From contig NZ_AP024484.1 of assembly GCF_017347605.1 (NCBI RefSeq), positions 124,001 through 188,000 on the forward strand: a stretch of DNA of 64,000 nt, in the 5' to 3' direction. Every line of letters starts with the position of its first letter. Position 1 is the stretch's first letter. The position numbers and the translations under genes were made by a program. Below, in pieces: positions 9,156 to 21,100 of the stretch. The notes below the pieces were generated by a model. It was not told where the DNA came from. It searched no databases and was given only the letters and a program-made list of their open reading frames with translations. The stretch comes from Prevotella herbatica. Its GTDB lineage: Bacteria; Bacteroidota; Bacteroidia; Bacteroidales; Bacteroidaceae.

Positions 9156-10364
9156 GTGAAACGTTTTAAATATATTTTTATAAGCTCATTGGTTGTTTTT
9201 TTACTGTCTTTAACAAGTAATGTTAAGGCACAGCAATATTTTAATAACAACAAAAACGACTCTATACAAATAAGTCTATTGACTTGTGGACCTGGTGAGG
9301 AAGTTTATTCTCTCTACGGACACACAGCTATAAGGTTTCATGACTTAAAGAATAATCAAGATCTAGTGATTAACTATGGTATGTTTTCTTTTAGTCAAAA
9401 ATTTTTTATTCTTCGTTTCGTATTCGGACTTACAGATTATGAAATGGGCATAATGCCTTTTGACGCTTTCATGGAAGAATATAGTAACGAAGGAAGATGG
9501 GTAAAAGAGCAGATTTTAAATATTCCGTTGCAAGACAAAATGAGAATTGCAATGGCAATAGATAAGAATAACTTGCCAGAAAACAGAACTTACAGATACA
9601 ACTATTTTTATGATAATTGTACTACTAGAGCTCGTGATATTTTAATCAACAACATTAGCGAGAAAGTAGAAACACAAGAAAATCAGAAAGTTAACAGTTC
9701 ATACCGCAAAGAAATTCACAAATGGAACGGAGAACACTGTTGGGCACGTTGGGGAAACGATTTGTTACTTGGAGTGAATGCAGATAGAAGTATTGACGGA
9801 AAAGAGCAACAATTTCTTCCAGATAATCTTAGCAACGACTGGGAAACTGCAAAAATAAAATATCCAGATGGAAAAGTTTACCGTTTTATTAGCAAAGAAC
9901 ATTATCTAATCGATAAGAACGCATCTTCTGCTGATAATAATGCTATAGACTCAAACATTTTTAATCCATATTCACTTATCGGTATAATCATTGTGATTAT
10001 GCTACTAACAAGTTGGAAAAAGACTAAATATCCTGTTCTATATAAAATAGTAATGTGGGGTGTATGGCTTATAACAGGACTATGTGGAATAATAATTACG
10101 GCAATGATATTCAGCCAGCACCCAACGGTGAGTCTGAATTTACAGATATTACTTCTTAATCCTCTCAACTTAGGAATGCTTGTTCCTGCACTAGCCCACA
10201 ATAAAAAGTATAATTTGACAATACTGACATGTTTGGTATTATTCATTCTAGGAGGGATTATTCAGAGCTATGCTGACGGTTTGGAATATTTGGCATTTAT
10301 TTTGCTCATTGTATCCCAACGTGATTTATTATTACAATTATTTAAAAACAAGAAACAACTATAG
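9156..10364 (+). CDS. DUF4105 (Lnb N-terminal periplasmic domain) membrane protein
   Basis: 402 residues, GTG start. Signal peptide about 1-25 (ends SNVKAQQ). Residues about 35-170 are the DUF4105/Lnb periplasmic domain: CGPGEEVYSLYGHTAIRFHD, NYGMFSF, and RYNYFYDNCTTRARD. The conserved His, Cys and Asp in these motifs resemble a cysteine-protease-like fold, but activity is not established. Residues about 275-395 contain four or five membrane helices. The start is fixed because only this codon precedes the signal peptide. The stop overlaps the next gene's GTG by one base, so translation is probably coupled. Confidence 0.88.
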   Translation: MKRFKYIFISSLVVFLLSLTSNVKAQQYFNNNKNDSIQISLLTCGPGEEVYSLYGHTAIRFHDLKNNQDLVINYGMFSFSQKFFILRFVFGLTDYEMGIMPFDAFMEEYSNEGRWVKEQILNIPLQDKMRIAMAIDKNNLPENRTYRYNYFYDNCTTRARDILINNISEKVETQENQKVNSSYRKEIHKWNGEHCWARWGNDLLLGVNADRSIDGKEQQFLPDNLSNDWETAKIKYPDGKVYRFISKEHYLIDKNASSADNNAIDSNIFNPYSLIGIIIVIMLLTSWKKTKYPVLYKIVMWGVWLITGLCGIIITAMIFSQHPTVSLNLQILLLNPLNLGMLVPALAHNKKYNLTILTCLVLFILGGIIQSYADGLEYLAFILLIVSQRDLLLQLFKNKKQL

Positions 10365-11749
10365 TGAACAGATATTTAGCCATACTACTAGCAGCGCTCA
10401 CATCAGCAGAAATGCAGGCTTTCCAGCTTGCACCACGCCTTGTGGTCAATATTACAATTGACCAATTACGCTCCGACTATGTGGAGGCTTTTTCACCACT
10501 ATTCAATCAAGATGGCTTTCGTAAACTTATGCAAGAAGGTAAAGTTTACGAAACGGCATCATATCCATTCAAACCAGTTACACAACCATCGGCAATAGCA
10601 ACAATAGCAACCGGATCAATTCCATATTACCACGGAATAGTTTCACCGCAGTGGCTTGACAGAAATACACTAAGGCCGATATATTGTGTTGATGACAATC
10701 GATACGGAGATTCACCTGCAAACCTGAAGACATCAACAGTAAGCGATGAAATGAAGATTTCATCAGCAGGTTCAAGCATTGTCTACAGTATTGCTGCCGA
10801 CAAAAGTTCTGCCATACTGTCAGCAGGTCATGCAGCTGACAACGCAATTTGGTTTGACGGCATAAGAAGAAAATGGCAGACCAGTCCATATTATGGTGCA
10901 TCCCCAAGATGGCTAAACAATGGCATATTTTCACACGACATAAACAACGATGACATTGCAACAAAAGCGAGTGAAATTGTCAACAAGACCTCAATGGGAA
11001 CTGACAATATCACTGATATGCTTTCAATAACCTTATCGGCAACATCATCTGATGGCGCAGTAGGTAATTGGCAAAACAGGATGCAAAGTGTGTATACAAA
11101 ACTGGATAACACACTTGGTAACCTTGTTAAATCGATTGAGAAGACTGTAGGCAAGGAACATGTAATATTTGTTATTACAAGCACTGGAGCCGAAACCGAC
11201 GAAGACAACAATTATGCTTTATACAGAGTTCCTACAGGAACATTCTATATAAACAGAACAGCTAATCTTCTAAATGTTTATATTAGCGCAATTTATGGTC
11301 AAGGAAATTATGTAGAAGCTGTATTCGGCAATCAGATATTTCTTAATCATAAACTAATAGAACAGAAACGTCTGAGCCTTCATGATGTTGAAAATAGATG
11401 CAAAGAAATAATTTCCCAAAGTGCAGGAGTCTCTAATGTATACACTAGTGAGCAACTACTTGCCGGAGGAAATGATGACATAAAGAAAATACGCAATGCA
11501 TTCAGCCCAAACATAAGCGGAGACATTGTCGTAGATGTGACACCAGGCTGGAAACTTCTAAACGAAAATACACAAGAAACATATACTAGTCGTCTGGCTG
11601 TTATTCCATTCCCTATCATTATATACGGAATGGGCATAAAAGCCGAGCGCATTACAACACCCGTGACGGTAGACAGAATTGCACCTACCATTGCAAAAAG
11701 TATTCGCATCAGAGCACCAAACGCTTGTGAAAGCACACCTTTATTCTGA
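10364..11749 (+). CDS. Alkaline-phosphatase-superfamily protein (secA-linked Bacteroidales family)
   Basis: 461 residues, GTG start sharing one base with the upstream stop. The signal peptide covers about 1-20. RLVVNITIDQLRSDY and SAIATIATGSIPYYHGI mark the N-terminal half of an alkaline-phosphatase/phosphodiesterase fold. The C-terminal half (PTGTFYINRTANLLN; DRIAPTIAKSIRIRAPNAC) matches a Bacteroidales family I know next to secA. The classic C-terminal metal motif with Asp-His-Gly is not visible; STGAETDED occupies the expected place. Substrate and activity are therefore uncertain. It is probably periplasmic and in an operon with the DUF4105 gene. Confidence 0.8.
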   Translation: MNRYLAILLAALTSAEMQAFQLAPRLVVNITIDQLRSDYVEAFSPLFNQDGFRKLMQEGKVYETASYPFKPVTQPSAIATIATGSIPYYHGIVSPQWLDRNTLRPIYCVDDNRYGDSPANLKTSTVSDEMKISSAGSSIVYSIAADKSSAILSAGHAADNAIWFDGIRRKWQTSPYYGASPRWLNNGIFSHDINNDDIATKASEIVNKTSMGTDNITDMLSITLSATSSDGAVGNWQNRMQSVYTKLDNTLGNLVKSIEKTVGKEHVIFVITSTGAETDEDNNYALYRVPTGTFYINRTANLLNVYISAIYGQGNYVEAVFGNQIFLNHKLIEQKRLSLHDVENRCKEIISQSAGVSNVYTSEQLLAGGNDDIKKIRNAFSPNISGDIVVDVTPGWKLLNENTQETYTSRLAVIPFPIIIYGMGIKAERITTPVTVDRIAPTIAKSIRIRAPNACESTPLF

Positions 11750-11872
11750 CAAATTCAGAATAAAGGATAATGGATCGTATCCAAAGTTTTCATAAATAAT
11801 ATGCATATTACTGATTAATTTTAGTAATTTTGCACAGAATATATCATAAAAAATAATAAAACAAAATAGAAT

Positions 11873-14800
11873 ATGAATTTCAACAAATTTTTAAAGTCAT
11901 TGTTTGGCGATAAATCTGTTCGTGATATGAAGCTCATTCAACCTCTAGTTGAGAAGGTGAAAGAGGGCTATCCTGAAATACAGAAACTGACAAACGACGA
12001 ATTGCGTGCTAAGACAAAAGAACTACAGCACTACGTACAGAATTCTGCAGCAGAACAGGTAAAACAAATTACCGAACTAAAAGACAAGATTGAAGAAACT
12101 CCTATTGATCAACGTGAAGATATCTTCAATCAGATAGATAAGTTGGAAAACGAGGTTCTTGAAATATACGAGAAGGCATTAAACGAAGTTATGCCTACAG
12201 CTTTCAACATCATTAAAGATACAGCACGTCGTTTCTCTGAGAACGGTGATACAGTTGTTACTGCTACTGATTTTGACCGTGAGCTTGCATCAAATCCAGC
12301 AAATGATTTCGTTACAATTGACGGAGATAAGGCTATATACCATAATGAATGGACTGCCGGTGGCACGAAAATCAAATGGAACATGGTACACTATGATGTA
12401 CAGTTGTTTGGTGGTATAGCACTTCATCAAGGTAAGATTGCCGAAATGGCAACTGGTGAAGGTAAAACTCTTGTTGCTACCCTACCAGTATTCTTGAACG
12501 CACTTACAGGTAATGGTGTACACATGGTCACAGTAAATGATTATCTTGCTAAACGTGACTCTGAATGGATGGGGCCTCTTTACATGTTCAACGGTCTTTC
12601 TGTTGACTGTATCGACAAACACCAGCCAAATTCAGAAGCTCGTCGTAAGGCTTATCAAGCAGACATCACTTTTGGAACGAACAATGAGTTTGGTTTCGAC
12701 TACCTTCGCGACAATATGGCATTAAACCCAAGCGACCTTGTACAGCGCAAGCATAATTATGCAATCGTGGATGAGGTTGACTCTGTCCTTATTGATGACG
12801 CCCGTACACCTCTTATTATATCAGGTCCAATTCCAAAGGGTGACGATCAGATGTTTGAAGAGTATCAGCCACTTGTTGAGAAACTTTATGAGGTACAACG
12901 CAAACAGGCCACAGAACTTCTTGCAGAAGCAAAGCAAAAGATTACTGATGGACAGAATAAAAATGACAAGCAACTTCTTGAAGAAGGTTTCCTTGCCCTT
13001 TACAGATCATATAAGGCTCTCCCTAAGAATAAGCCACTTATCAAGTATCTTTCAGAAGATGGTATAAAAGCAGGAATGCTTAGAACCGAGGAAACATACA
13101 TGGCAAATAACAACCGTGAAATGCCAAAGGCTATTGCACCTTTGTTTTTCGTTGTTGATGAAAAGCTTAATAGTGCAGATCTTACTGATAAGGGTACTGA
13201 ATGGCTTGCAAAGCAGACTGGTAACGAATACCTATTTGTATTACCTGATATAACTTCACAACTTTCTGCACTTGAGAATGAAAATTCTTTATCTGACCAA
13301 GATCGTGTTGACAAGAAAGATGAACTTATGGCACACTATGGCGTACAGAGTGAACGTGTTCATACTCTTCAGCAACTTCTTAAGGCCTACACAATGTTCA
13401 ATAAAGACGACGAATACGTTGTTATGGACGGCGAGGTTAAGATTGTAGATGAGCAGACTGGCCGTATAATGGATGGTAGACGTTGGAGCGATGGACTTCA
13501 TCAGGCTATAGAGGCTAAGGAGCACGTTAAGGTTGAAGCTGCTACACAGACATTCGCAACTATCACATTGCAGAACTACTTCCGCATGTACCACAAACTT
13601 TCTGGTATGACTGGTACAGCAAGTACTGAAGCAGGTGAATTATGGGATATTTACAAACTCGATGTAGTTGTGATTCCAACAAACCGCCCAATATCACGTC
13701 ATGACCTTCAAGACAGAGTTTACAAGACAGCACGTGAGAAATATGCTGCCGTAATCGACGAAATTGAAGAGATGAGAAATGCAGGACGCCCAGTTCTAGT
13801 TGGTACAACATCTGTTGAAATCAGTGAATTATTAAGCAAAATGCTTAATATGCGTAAGATTCCTCACAACGTGCTTAATGCAAAACTCCACCAAAAGGAG
13901 GCTCAAATTATTGCAGAGGCAGGTCATTCAGAAAAAGGACTTGGCGCTGTAACGATCGCTACGAACATGGCAGGTCGTGGTACCGATATTAAACTTTCTG
14001 AAGAAGTTAAGGCTGCTGGTGGTCTTGCCATTATTGGTACAGAACGTCACGAAAGCCGTCGTGTAGACCGTCAGTTGCGTGGTCGTGCAGGTCGTCAAGG
14101 AGACCCAGGTTCATCAGTATTCTATGTAAGTCTTGAAGACAAACTAATGCGTCTTTTTGCATCAGAGCGAATCGCCAAAGTTATGGACAGACTTGGATTT
14201 GAAGACGGAGAACGTATTGAAAGTCCAATGATTTCAAAGAGCATTGAACGTGCACAGAAGAAGGTAGAAGAAAACAACTTCGGTATTCGTAAGCATCTTC
14301 TTGAATATGATGATGTTATGAACAAGCAGCGTACTGTAATCTACGAGAAACGTCGTCATGCTCTCATGGGTGAACGTATCGGAATGGATATTACTAATGT
14401 TATTTGGGACCGTGTTGTCAGCATTGTTGATAAGAACGATTACGAAGGAGCCAAAGAAGAATTCATGAAGATTCTTGCTATGGAAATTCCTTTCGATCAA
14501 GATGAATTTGAAAATAGCACAAAAGATACACTTGAAGAACGTGCATTCCAAGATGCTATGGCTACATTCAAACGCCACACTGAAAAAATTCAGGCAGATG
14601 CCTACCCTGTTATAAAGCAGGTTCAGGAAACTCAAGGTCAAATGTTTGAACGCATACTTGTTCCTATTACTGACGGAAAAAATATGTATCAGATACCTTG
14701 CAACCTGAAGAATGCATATAATACAGAAGGTACAAGTGTTGTTAAGGAATTTGAGAAGACAGTAATGCTTAGAATTATTGATGATAACTGGAAAGAAAAT

Positions 14801-15205
14801 CTGAGACAGCTTGATGAACTACGCCACAGTGTTCAGAATGCTTCATACGAACAGAAAGACCCTTTATTGATCTTTAAACTCGAAAGCGTTAAACTTTGGG
14901 ACAGTATGATAGAAGACATGAACAATCGTATATCTAGCGTATTAATGCGTTGTCAAATGCCTGTTGTACAAAATGAAGTTCATGAAGCAGCTCCAGAACA
15001 ACATGCACAAAGATATGTCGAACAGAAGGCAGACTCTTTAGAAGACGAAATGCGTGCAGCACAGAATGCAGCTAATCGAGATACACGCGAAGGTGCAGAA
15101 GTAAATCATACCCCGTATGTTGCTGACAAGATGCCACGTCCTAACGATCCATGTCCATGTGGTTCAGGCAAAAAATTTAAGAATTGCCACGGACGCAATA
15201 TTTAA
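11873..15205 (+). CDS. secA: Preprotein translocase ATPase SecA
   Basis: 1110 residues; Bacteroidetes SecA proteins are long like this. It drives protein export through SecYEG. Walker A ATGEGKTL near residue 192, [19 protein letters not shown] near 300, the preprotein-binding insertion, GMTGTA near 580, and helicase motif [14 protein letters not shown]-terminal zinc site is intact: Cys1094, Cys1096, Cys1105, His1106, used for SecB and lipid contacts. A TAATTTTG box at 11825-11832 is a likely -7 element. A terminator follows at 15223. Confidence 0.98.
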   Translation: MNFNKFLKSLFGDKSVRDMKLIQPLVEKVKEGYPEIQKLTNDELRAKTKELQHYVQNSAAEQVKQITELKDKIEETPIDQREDIFNQIDKLENEVLEIYEKALNEVMPTAFNIIKDTARRFSENGDTVVTATDFDRELASNPANDFVTIDGDKAIYHNEWTAGGTKIKWNMVHYDVQLFGGIALHQGKIAEMATGEGKTLVATLPVFLNALTGNGVHMVTVNDYLAKRDSEWMGPLYMFNGLSVDCIDKHQPNSEARRKAYQADITFGTNNEFGFDYLRDNMALNPSDLVQRKHNYAIVDEVDSVLIDDARTPLIISGPIPKGDDQMFEEYQPLVEKLYEVQRKQATELLAEAKQKITDGQNKNDKQLLEEGFLALYRSYKALPKNKPLIKYLSEDGIKAGMLRTEETYMANNNREMPKAIAPLFFVVDEKLNSADLTDKGTEWLAKQTGNEYLFVLPDITSQLSALENENSLSDQDRVDKKDELMAHYGVQSERVHTLQQLLKAYTMFNKDDEYVVMDGEVKIVDEQTGRIMDGRRWSDGLHQAIEAKEHVKVEAATQTFATITLQNYFRMYHKLSGMTGTASTEAGELWDIYKLDVVVIPTNRPISRHDLQDRVYKTAREKYAAVIDEIEEMRNAGRPVLVGTTSVEISELLSKMLNMRKIPHNVLNAKLHQKEAQIIAEAGHSEKGLGAVTIATNMAGRGTDIKLSEEVKAAGGLAIIGTERHESRRVDRQLRGRAGRQGDPGSSVFYVSLEDKLMRLFASERIAKVMDRLGFEDGERIESPMISKSIERAQKKVEENNFGIRKHLLEYDDVMNKQRTVIYEKRRHALMGERIGMDITNVIWDRVVSIVDKNDYEGAKEEFMKILAMEIPFDQDEFENSTKDTLEERAFQDAMATFKRHTEKIQADAYPVIKQVQETQGQMFERILVPITDGKNMYQIPCNLKNAYNTEGTSVVKEFEKTVMLRIIDDNWKENLRQLDELRHSVQNASYEQKDPLLIFKLESVKLWDSMIEDMNNRISSVLMRCQMPVVQNEVHEAAPEQHAQRYVEQKADSLEDEMRAAQNAANRDTREGAEVNHTPYVADKMPRPNDPCPCGSGKKFKNCHGRNI

Positions 15206-15222
15206 TATAATTATAATTCAAT

Positions 15223-15262
15223 AAAAAAAGGCATGAATGGTTTCATTCATGCCTTTTTTAGT
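15223..15262. terminator. Bidirectional terminator after secA
   Basis: Stem aaaaaaggcatgaatg / cattcatgcctttttt with a four-base loop, A-run on one side and T-run on the other. It serves secA (plus) and the small gene ending at 15312 (minus). Confidence 0.9.
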
Positions 15263-15311
15263 TTATCACTCAAAATTTTATCAGAACGATTCGATTATGA
15301 TCTATCATATA

Positions 15312-15647
15312 TCAAAACAAACTTAAAGATTGATCTGTATCTATTTTTTTTTCTTCTTCTAACTCTTCATCAATATTTCTACCAAAATGCAATATCAATT
15401 GCTGTCCTTCGCTTACATTCGTATTGATACGATAGATTCCACGAGCATCGGTACGTTCAATAACAGAGTTTGGATTTTTTGAATTACGCATAAGATATTG
15501 CCTAACATAAATATAAACGTCATCAAAGTTGACAACGTTAAACAAATTGTTACAAGCATTTTGAACATGCAATGCCAATTTCTTCACAGCAATTCCTTCA
15601 TCACCAGCTTCTAACAAAAAGCGCAATATCTCTTGATCGTAATTCAT
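15312..15647 (-). CDS. Small conserved Bacteroidales hypothetical protein
   Basis: 111 residues from the ATG at 15647 (MNYDQEILRFLLEAGDEGIAV). An earlier ATG at 15665 lies in the T-run of the preceding terminator and is less likely. The pattern of a helix-rich N-terminus followed by SVIERTDARGIYRINTN suggests a winged-helix-like fold, but I do not recognise a named family. The C-terminus is acidic. It probably depends on read-through from the gene ending at 15730, because no TAnnTTTG box lies just upstream. Confidence 0.7.
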   Translation of the reverse strand: MNYDQEILRFLLEAGDEGIAVKKLALHVQNACNNLFNVVNFDDVYIYVRQYLMRNSKNPNSVIERTDARGIYRINTNVSEGQQLILHFGRNIDEELEEEKKIDTDQSLSLF

Positions 15648-15661
15648 TTCGTTATTAATAA

Positions 15662-15702
15662 ACAAAAAAGAAGGGGGCTGATAAATAAAATTTCAGCCCC
15701 CT
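15662..15702 (-). terminator. Terminator of the Lys/Ala-rich winged-helix gene
   Basis: Twelve-base stem gaagggggctga / tcagcccccttc, 11-base loop, then a T-run on the minus strand (15662-15667). It lies between the small gene 15312-15647 and 15730-16011. Confidence 0.85.
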
Positions 15703-15729
15703 TCCTTTATAAATATCCTACTTGGAATA

Positions 15730-16011
15730 TTATGCAAGTGTAATCAAGTTGTTCTCGTCCTTAACCTTACCCTCTTTGAAGAGCCAGCCAATACCGAGAT
15801 AAGCTTCTTCTGCGCTAATGTTTGCATCTTTCGCAATTTCAGCAATGCTTAGCGCCTTACCAGCTGCGGCAAGTGCCTGATAAACATCACCTGCGCGAAA
15901 GCCTACGCTCTCTGCATTTACATACAATACCGCATTCTCTGCTACTGTCTTTTTTGCAGCTGTCGCTTTCTTTGCTGTTGCAGCTTTTGTTGTTGCTTTC
16001 TTTTCTGCCAT
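15730..16011 (-). CDS. Winged-helix protein with Lys/Ala-rich N-terminal tail
   Basis: 93 residues. Residues 1-25 are a basic Ala/Lys/Thr tail (MAEKKATTKAATAKKATAAKK), like tails of histone H1-type nucleoid proteins. Residues about 35-92 (GDVYQALAAAGKALSIAEIAKD, then AEEAYLGIGWLFKEGKV) match the small winged helix-turn-helix/DUF2582 family of Bacteroidales. A nucleoid or DNA-binding role is inferred. A TAATTTTG box at 16071-16078 is the probable -7 element, giving a leader of about 55 nt. Confidence 0.78.
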   Translation of the reverse strand: MAEKKATTKAATAKKATAAKKTVAENAVLYVNAESVGFRAGDVYQALAAAGKALSIAEIAKDANISAEEAYLGIGWLFKEGKVKDENNLITLA

Positions 16012-16165
16012 AATTTAATAAATAATTAAATTTATATCAAATTAAATACATGTCGTTAAATTTGATGCTACAAAATTACTTAATAATTTTCAATCTGCAC
16101 AGTTTATTTCTATAAAACTTACATTTTAGCATTTAGCAACTTGATTTTCTTGACTTAAGTCAACC

Positions 16166-17923
16166 TTATGCCTTCAAATCGAGCTTTATCTGAAGTTCAT
16201 CAAGTTGCTTAGCATCTACTTCACCAGGAGCATCAAGCATTACATCACGACCACTATTGTTCTTAGGGAAAGCAATACAGTCACGAATTGAATCAAGACC
16301 AGCTAAGATACTAACGAATCTATCTAAACCGAAAGCAAGACCTGCATGAGGAGGTGCTCCATACTTAAATGCATTCATTAAGAAGCCAAACTGAGCCTCA
16401 GCACGTTCTGGTGTAAAGCCAAGAACCTCAAACATTCTCTCCTGTAGTTTAGTGTCATGAATTCTTAAAGAACCACCACCAACTTCTATACCATTACATA
16501 CAAAGTCATAAGCCTTTGCACGTACCTGCTCAGGATGTTCATCCAACAAAGGAATATCATCAGGATTAGGCATAGTAAACGGATGATGAGTTGCCATTAG
16601 TCTCTGTTCCTCTTCACTCCACTCGAATAGAGGGAAGTCAACAATCCAAAGACACTTAAACACGTTCTTGTCTTTAAGTCCAAGAAGGTCACCCATCTCC
16701 AAACGAAGAGAGCACAACTGAACACGTGTCTTATTAGCATTGTCACCACTCAAGATTAGAACAAGATCACCATCCTTGGCTCCCATTACAGTCTTAATCT
16801 CGTTAAGTTCTTCTACTGAATAGAACTTATCAATGCTACTCTTTATGCTACCGTCAGAGTTATATTTAATAAATACAAGTCCTTTTGCACCAACCTGAGG
16901 TTTCTTTACGAAATCAGTAAGTTCGTTCAACTGCTTACGACTATAGTCAGCACAACCGGGAACACAAATACCACCAATATATTTAGCTTCATTGAAAACA
17001 GAGAAGTCACCCTTTCCTGTAAAAGCATCCTTAAGTTCTACAAATTCCATTCCAAATCTGATATCAGGCTTGTCACTACCATAACGACGCATAGCATCAT
17101 GCCAAGTCATCTGTTCTAGTTTTGGAATTTCAACACCACGGATTTCCTTAAACAAATTACGGGCCATTTCCTCAAACAAGTTGATAACATCATCTTGATC
17201 AACAAAGCTCATTTCACAGTCAATCTGTGTAAACTCTGGTTGACGATCAGCACGTAAGTCCTCGTCACGGAAACACTTTGCAATTTGGAAATAACGATCA
17301 AAACCAGCAACCATTAAAAGCTGTTTCAATGTCTGTGGACTTTGTGGAAGAGCATAGAACTGTCCTGGGTTCATACGACTAGGAACAACAAAGTCGCGAG
17401 CTCCCTCAGGAGTACTACCTATAAGAATAGGAGTCTCAACCTCCATAAAATTCTGGCTGTCCAAGAAATTACGTATAAGGATTGTCATACGATGGCGCAA
17501 TTCCATGTTCTTACGTACAACTGCACGTCTAAGATCAAGATAACGATATCTCATTCGAATATCATCACCACCATCTGTATTATCTTCTATAGTAAAAGGA
17601 GGGGTCAGACTTGGTGAAAGCACATTTAATTCTTTAACAAGAATCTCTATATCACCAGTTTCTATCTTTGAGTTTTTACTCTGACGTTCACTGACAACAC
17701 CTTTGATTTGAATGCAATATTCACGACCCAATTTGTTAGCTTCATCACAAAGAGTTTTATTATCTGTCTCGTTAAAAACTAACTGAGTTATACCATATCG
17801 ATCACGTAGATCGACAAATGTCATACCACCCATTTTTCTTGAGCGCTGCACCCAACCGGCAAGAGTAACATCCTTGCCAGTGTCAGAGAGTCTTAGCTCT
17901 CCACATGTGTTACTTCTATACAT
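16166..17923 (-). CDS. aspS: Aspartyl-tRNA synthetase
   Basis: 585 residues, the size of the bacterial enzyme with the GAD insertion. It charges tRNA-Asp with aspartate. The N-terminal OB-fold anticodon domain contains [22 protein letters not shown]. Class II motifs are present: motif 2 [18 protein letters not shown] near residue 217 and motif 3 GLAFGLDRF near residue 535. An upstream TAACTTTG box (17956-17963) is the likely -7 element. It appears to be monocistronic. Confidence 0.97.
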   Translation of the reverse strand: MYRSNTCGELRLSDTGKDVTLAGWVQRSRKMGGMTFVDLRDRYGITQLVFNETDNKTLCDEANKLGREYCIQIKGVVSERQSKNSKIETGDIEILVKELNVLSPSLTPPFTIEDNTDGGDDIRMRYRYLDLRRAVVRKNMELRHRMTILIRNFLDSQNFMEVETPILIGSTPEGARDFVVPSRMNPGQFYALPQSPQTLKQLLMVAGFDRYFQIAKCFRDEDLRADRQPEFTQIDCEMSFVDQDDVINLFEEMARNLFKEIRGVEIPKLEQMTWHDAMRRYGSDKPDIRFGMEFVELKDAFTGKGDFSVFNEAKYIGGICVPGCADYSRKQLNELTDFVKKPQVGAKGLVFIKYNSDGSIKSSIDKFYSVEELNEIKTVMGAKDGDLVLILSGDNANKTRVQLCSLRLEMGDLLGLKDKNVFKCLWIVDFPLFEWSEEEQRLMATHHPFTMPNPDDIPLLDEHPEQVRAKAYDFVCNGIEVGGGSLRIHDTKLQERMFEVLGFTPERAEAQFGFLMNAFKYGAPPHAGLAFGLDRFVSILAGLDSIRDCIAFPKNNSGRDVMLDAPGEVDAKQLDELQIKLDLKA

Positions 17924-18161
17924 AATATGTATGTTTATTATTCTTTTCTGACTTGCAAAGTTACAATTTTTTTATGGTATTACATAATATTAATATATCG
18001 TTTTACTATAAAAAGATGTTAACACGCCATTGGATGACATTATAACAGACAAATGAAGCTATAAAATGTGACAAACATACTAATATATAAAAAGAATAGC
18101 TTGGATAATGTCATTATTTTTTGTAATTTAGCAAACAATTAACAGATGTAACTATTTTACG

Positions 18162-21100
18162 ATGAAAAAAACACTCTTATTGATACTTTTCCTTTCAACA
18201 TTTGTCAGCAATATCAATGCGCAACAGATGCAAGCGCGCCTTGACCATTATTCAACAACAGATGGCCTTACCAGTAATTCCATCAGCGATATCATACAAG
18301 ACAAATTCGGTTATATATGGATTGCAACTTGGAATGGTTTAAGTAGATTTGATGGATATAATTTTCAAAACTACGCTACAGGCAAAGCTAGCGGTATAAA
18401 GAATCTACACAACAGAATACTTGATTTGCAAACAGACCTTCAAGGAAATATATGGATGATTATGTATGACAACAGAGTATTTGTACTCAATCGCCATACA
18501 GATTGCATAACGAATGCGTTTAAGGGGATTGAAGATTGCGATAACATGAAAATATACGATACACTAACCGAAAATAAATATAAAATCAGCAATGCTTCAA
18601 CAATGTCACCAGATGGTAATGTATATATTATAATACCCAAGAAAGGAATTTATCAAATTTATGTCAAAAGAAGTGTACATTCTATCAAAAAAATTATTGA
18701 TGACAGAAAACAAATTTACAACATGACATGTGATGCAGACGGCAACTTATGGCTTGGGACAAGAAAAGGGCTGATTATGGTTGACAAAAGAACAGGCAGA
18801 ACAATTGGTAAATTAATGGTTCCAGGTGAACATTACAACACGATGGGATTTGTAGGCTCAGACTTATATCTAGGTACTCAAAGCGGTAAAATAATAATAC
18901 GTGATACTAAAAAATGTAAAAGCAGATATCTTGATATTAAGAATACAGACCACTCTCCTATTACGGCTCTGCATGTTGACTCTAAAGGACTAGTATGGTT
19001 TACCACTAACAAACAAGGAATATCAATGCTTAACACTAAAACAAAAGAAGTAAAAGCCTTTACACAGAAAGTAAACATACCGGAGAATGACATAAATGGA
19101 TGCACTATTTTTGAAACTGGCGATGTTTTATGGGCAAGAATGAATCATGGAGGCTTTGGAGTATACGACAGAGTAACTGGACAGATGAATTATTTCTATA
19201 ACAGTCCAAAAGACACTTGGAATCTGAGCAATACCGTAACTACATATATGGCATTGAACGAAGGAGTGGTATGGATGTCAACTATAAGACGCGGACTAGA
19301 GAAGCTGTCTATTGTTAACAAAAGGATTAAACTTGTGGTTCCAATACCTGAAAGTAACAAATACGGCATTAATGAAATAAGAGCTATTATTTATGACAAA
19401 AAATCTAATCGAATACTTATTTCTAACAAAGCAGGTGAAGTATACAAACTACGAAGTGAAGATTTGAATCTTGCGAGTAAAGCTCCTATCTTTAAGATAA
19501 GAGGCAGAATATATGGTATGATGGAAGACCATCTTGGTAATATATGGATAAGTACTAAGGGAAATGGGCTATATATACTTAAATATGGACAAAGTTCGCC
19601 TATAAAAGTAAATTATCCTTTCACATCTCAAAATATATACAATACGAAAGAAGACAAGTATGGCAATATATGGCTTGCTACATATAACGGAGGCGTAAAT
19701 GTACTAAAGAACAATGGTAATGGGCATTATACGCTTATTACCCCCAAGTACATAAAAGGCTATGGCAAAGACCAATTCTTAAAAGTTAGAACGATTGAAA
19801 TCGATAATGAAGGTGTTGTCTGGGCCGGAACTTCTGATGGAATAATACTTCTTAAATTTAATAATTCAAAAAAGGCCTTTGAAGCTTACACGTTGAAACA
19901 AACAAAAAACACAGATGAACAAATGGCTAACAATGATATTGTTGAGATTAAAAAATCACCAAATGGAGATATGTGGATAGCCACAAACGGAGGAGGTCTA
20001 ATAAAATCTATAGGTAAGGACAAAGAAAACAGATGGCGGTTTCAGAACTTTGGACTTTCAAACGGTTTGCCAAGTGAAGAACTACGCGGAATAACCTTTA
20101 CAAAAGAAGGACAAGTATGGTTTTCATGTGACCAAATAATCTGTTCATACGATCCACAAAAACAATTGTTCACAACATTCTCCATCCAAGATGGTGTTGG
20201 AGATATAGCATGTTCTGAATGCTCAGCTTACACGTTGCCCGATAACAGAATGTTGTTTGGTACTTTAAATGGATACTATATTGTCAACAAGAAGTTGCTA
20301 ACTACGACAAGTGGTTCTGACTTTAAACTTGCAATAACAGACTTTTACGTTAATGATAAATTGATGACTCCACGCAGTAGTAAAACTTATGATTATTATA
20401 TACCTGATAGTGCCGAAGTGGAATTGCCATCACGTTCAAGTGTATTTGCAATAAAATTTGCATCGCTGAATTATCAGTTACAACATCGTGTTCACTACAT
20501 GTACATGCTTGAGAATTATGATGACCAATGGATAAATGCCAACGACACAAGAACAGTAAGTTATAGTGATATACCTGCTGGTGAATACACTTTTAGGGTA
20601 AAGGCTTTTCTGCTTGAAAACCCGAACAAATATGACGAACGAAAGATAAAAATAATTGTTCCTCCGTATGCTTTTGTGTCAACAACTGCATTATGGGTAT
20701 ATCTGATTTTATTCATTGTAGGCTTGTTAGGTGCCATATTATGGAGAAAGAATATAAACGATAATGCAACAAACAATATGAGGGTATTGAAAGTTGGCCC
20801 TGAAAAAATTGCATTTCAGAATAATGAAGATTTTAATTTTGTAAAGAGTCTACAAGACTGGCTAGAATTGCACTATGCAGATCCCAACATAAAGATTGGA
20901 GATATTGTACACAAAACTAATATGTCTCGCACGGCTTTTTATACTCAACTAAAGACGTTGACGGGCATGTCACCGAAAGAGTTCGTTAGCGAATTCAGAT
21001 TGAAGAAAGCATGTATGTATCTAGAAAATGACTCCTGCACTATTGCTGAAGTTGCATATCGCACAGGATTCAATGATCCAGTATATTTCACTCGTTTATT

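Noticed and set aside
15312..15665. Start of the small gene at 15665
   Set aside because: That ATG sits in the T-run of the preceding terminator; the ATG at 15647 is more plausible.
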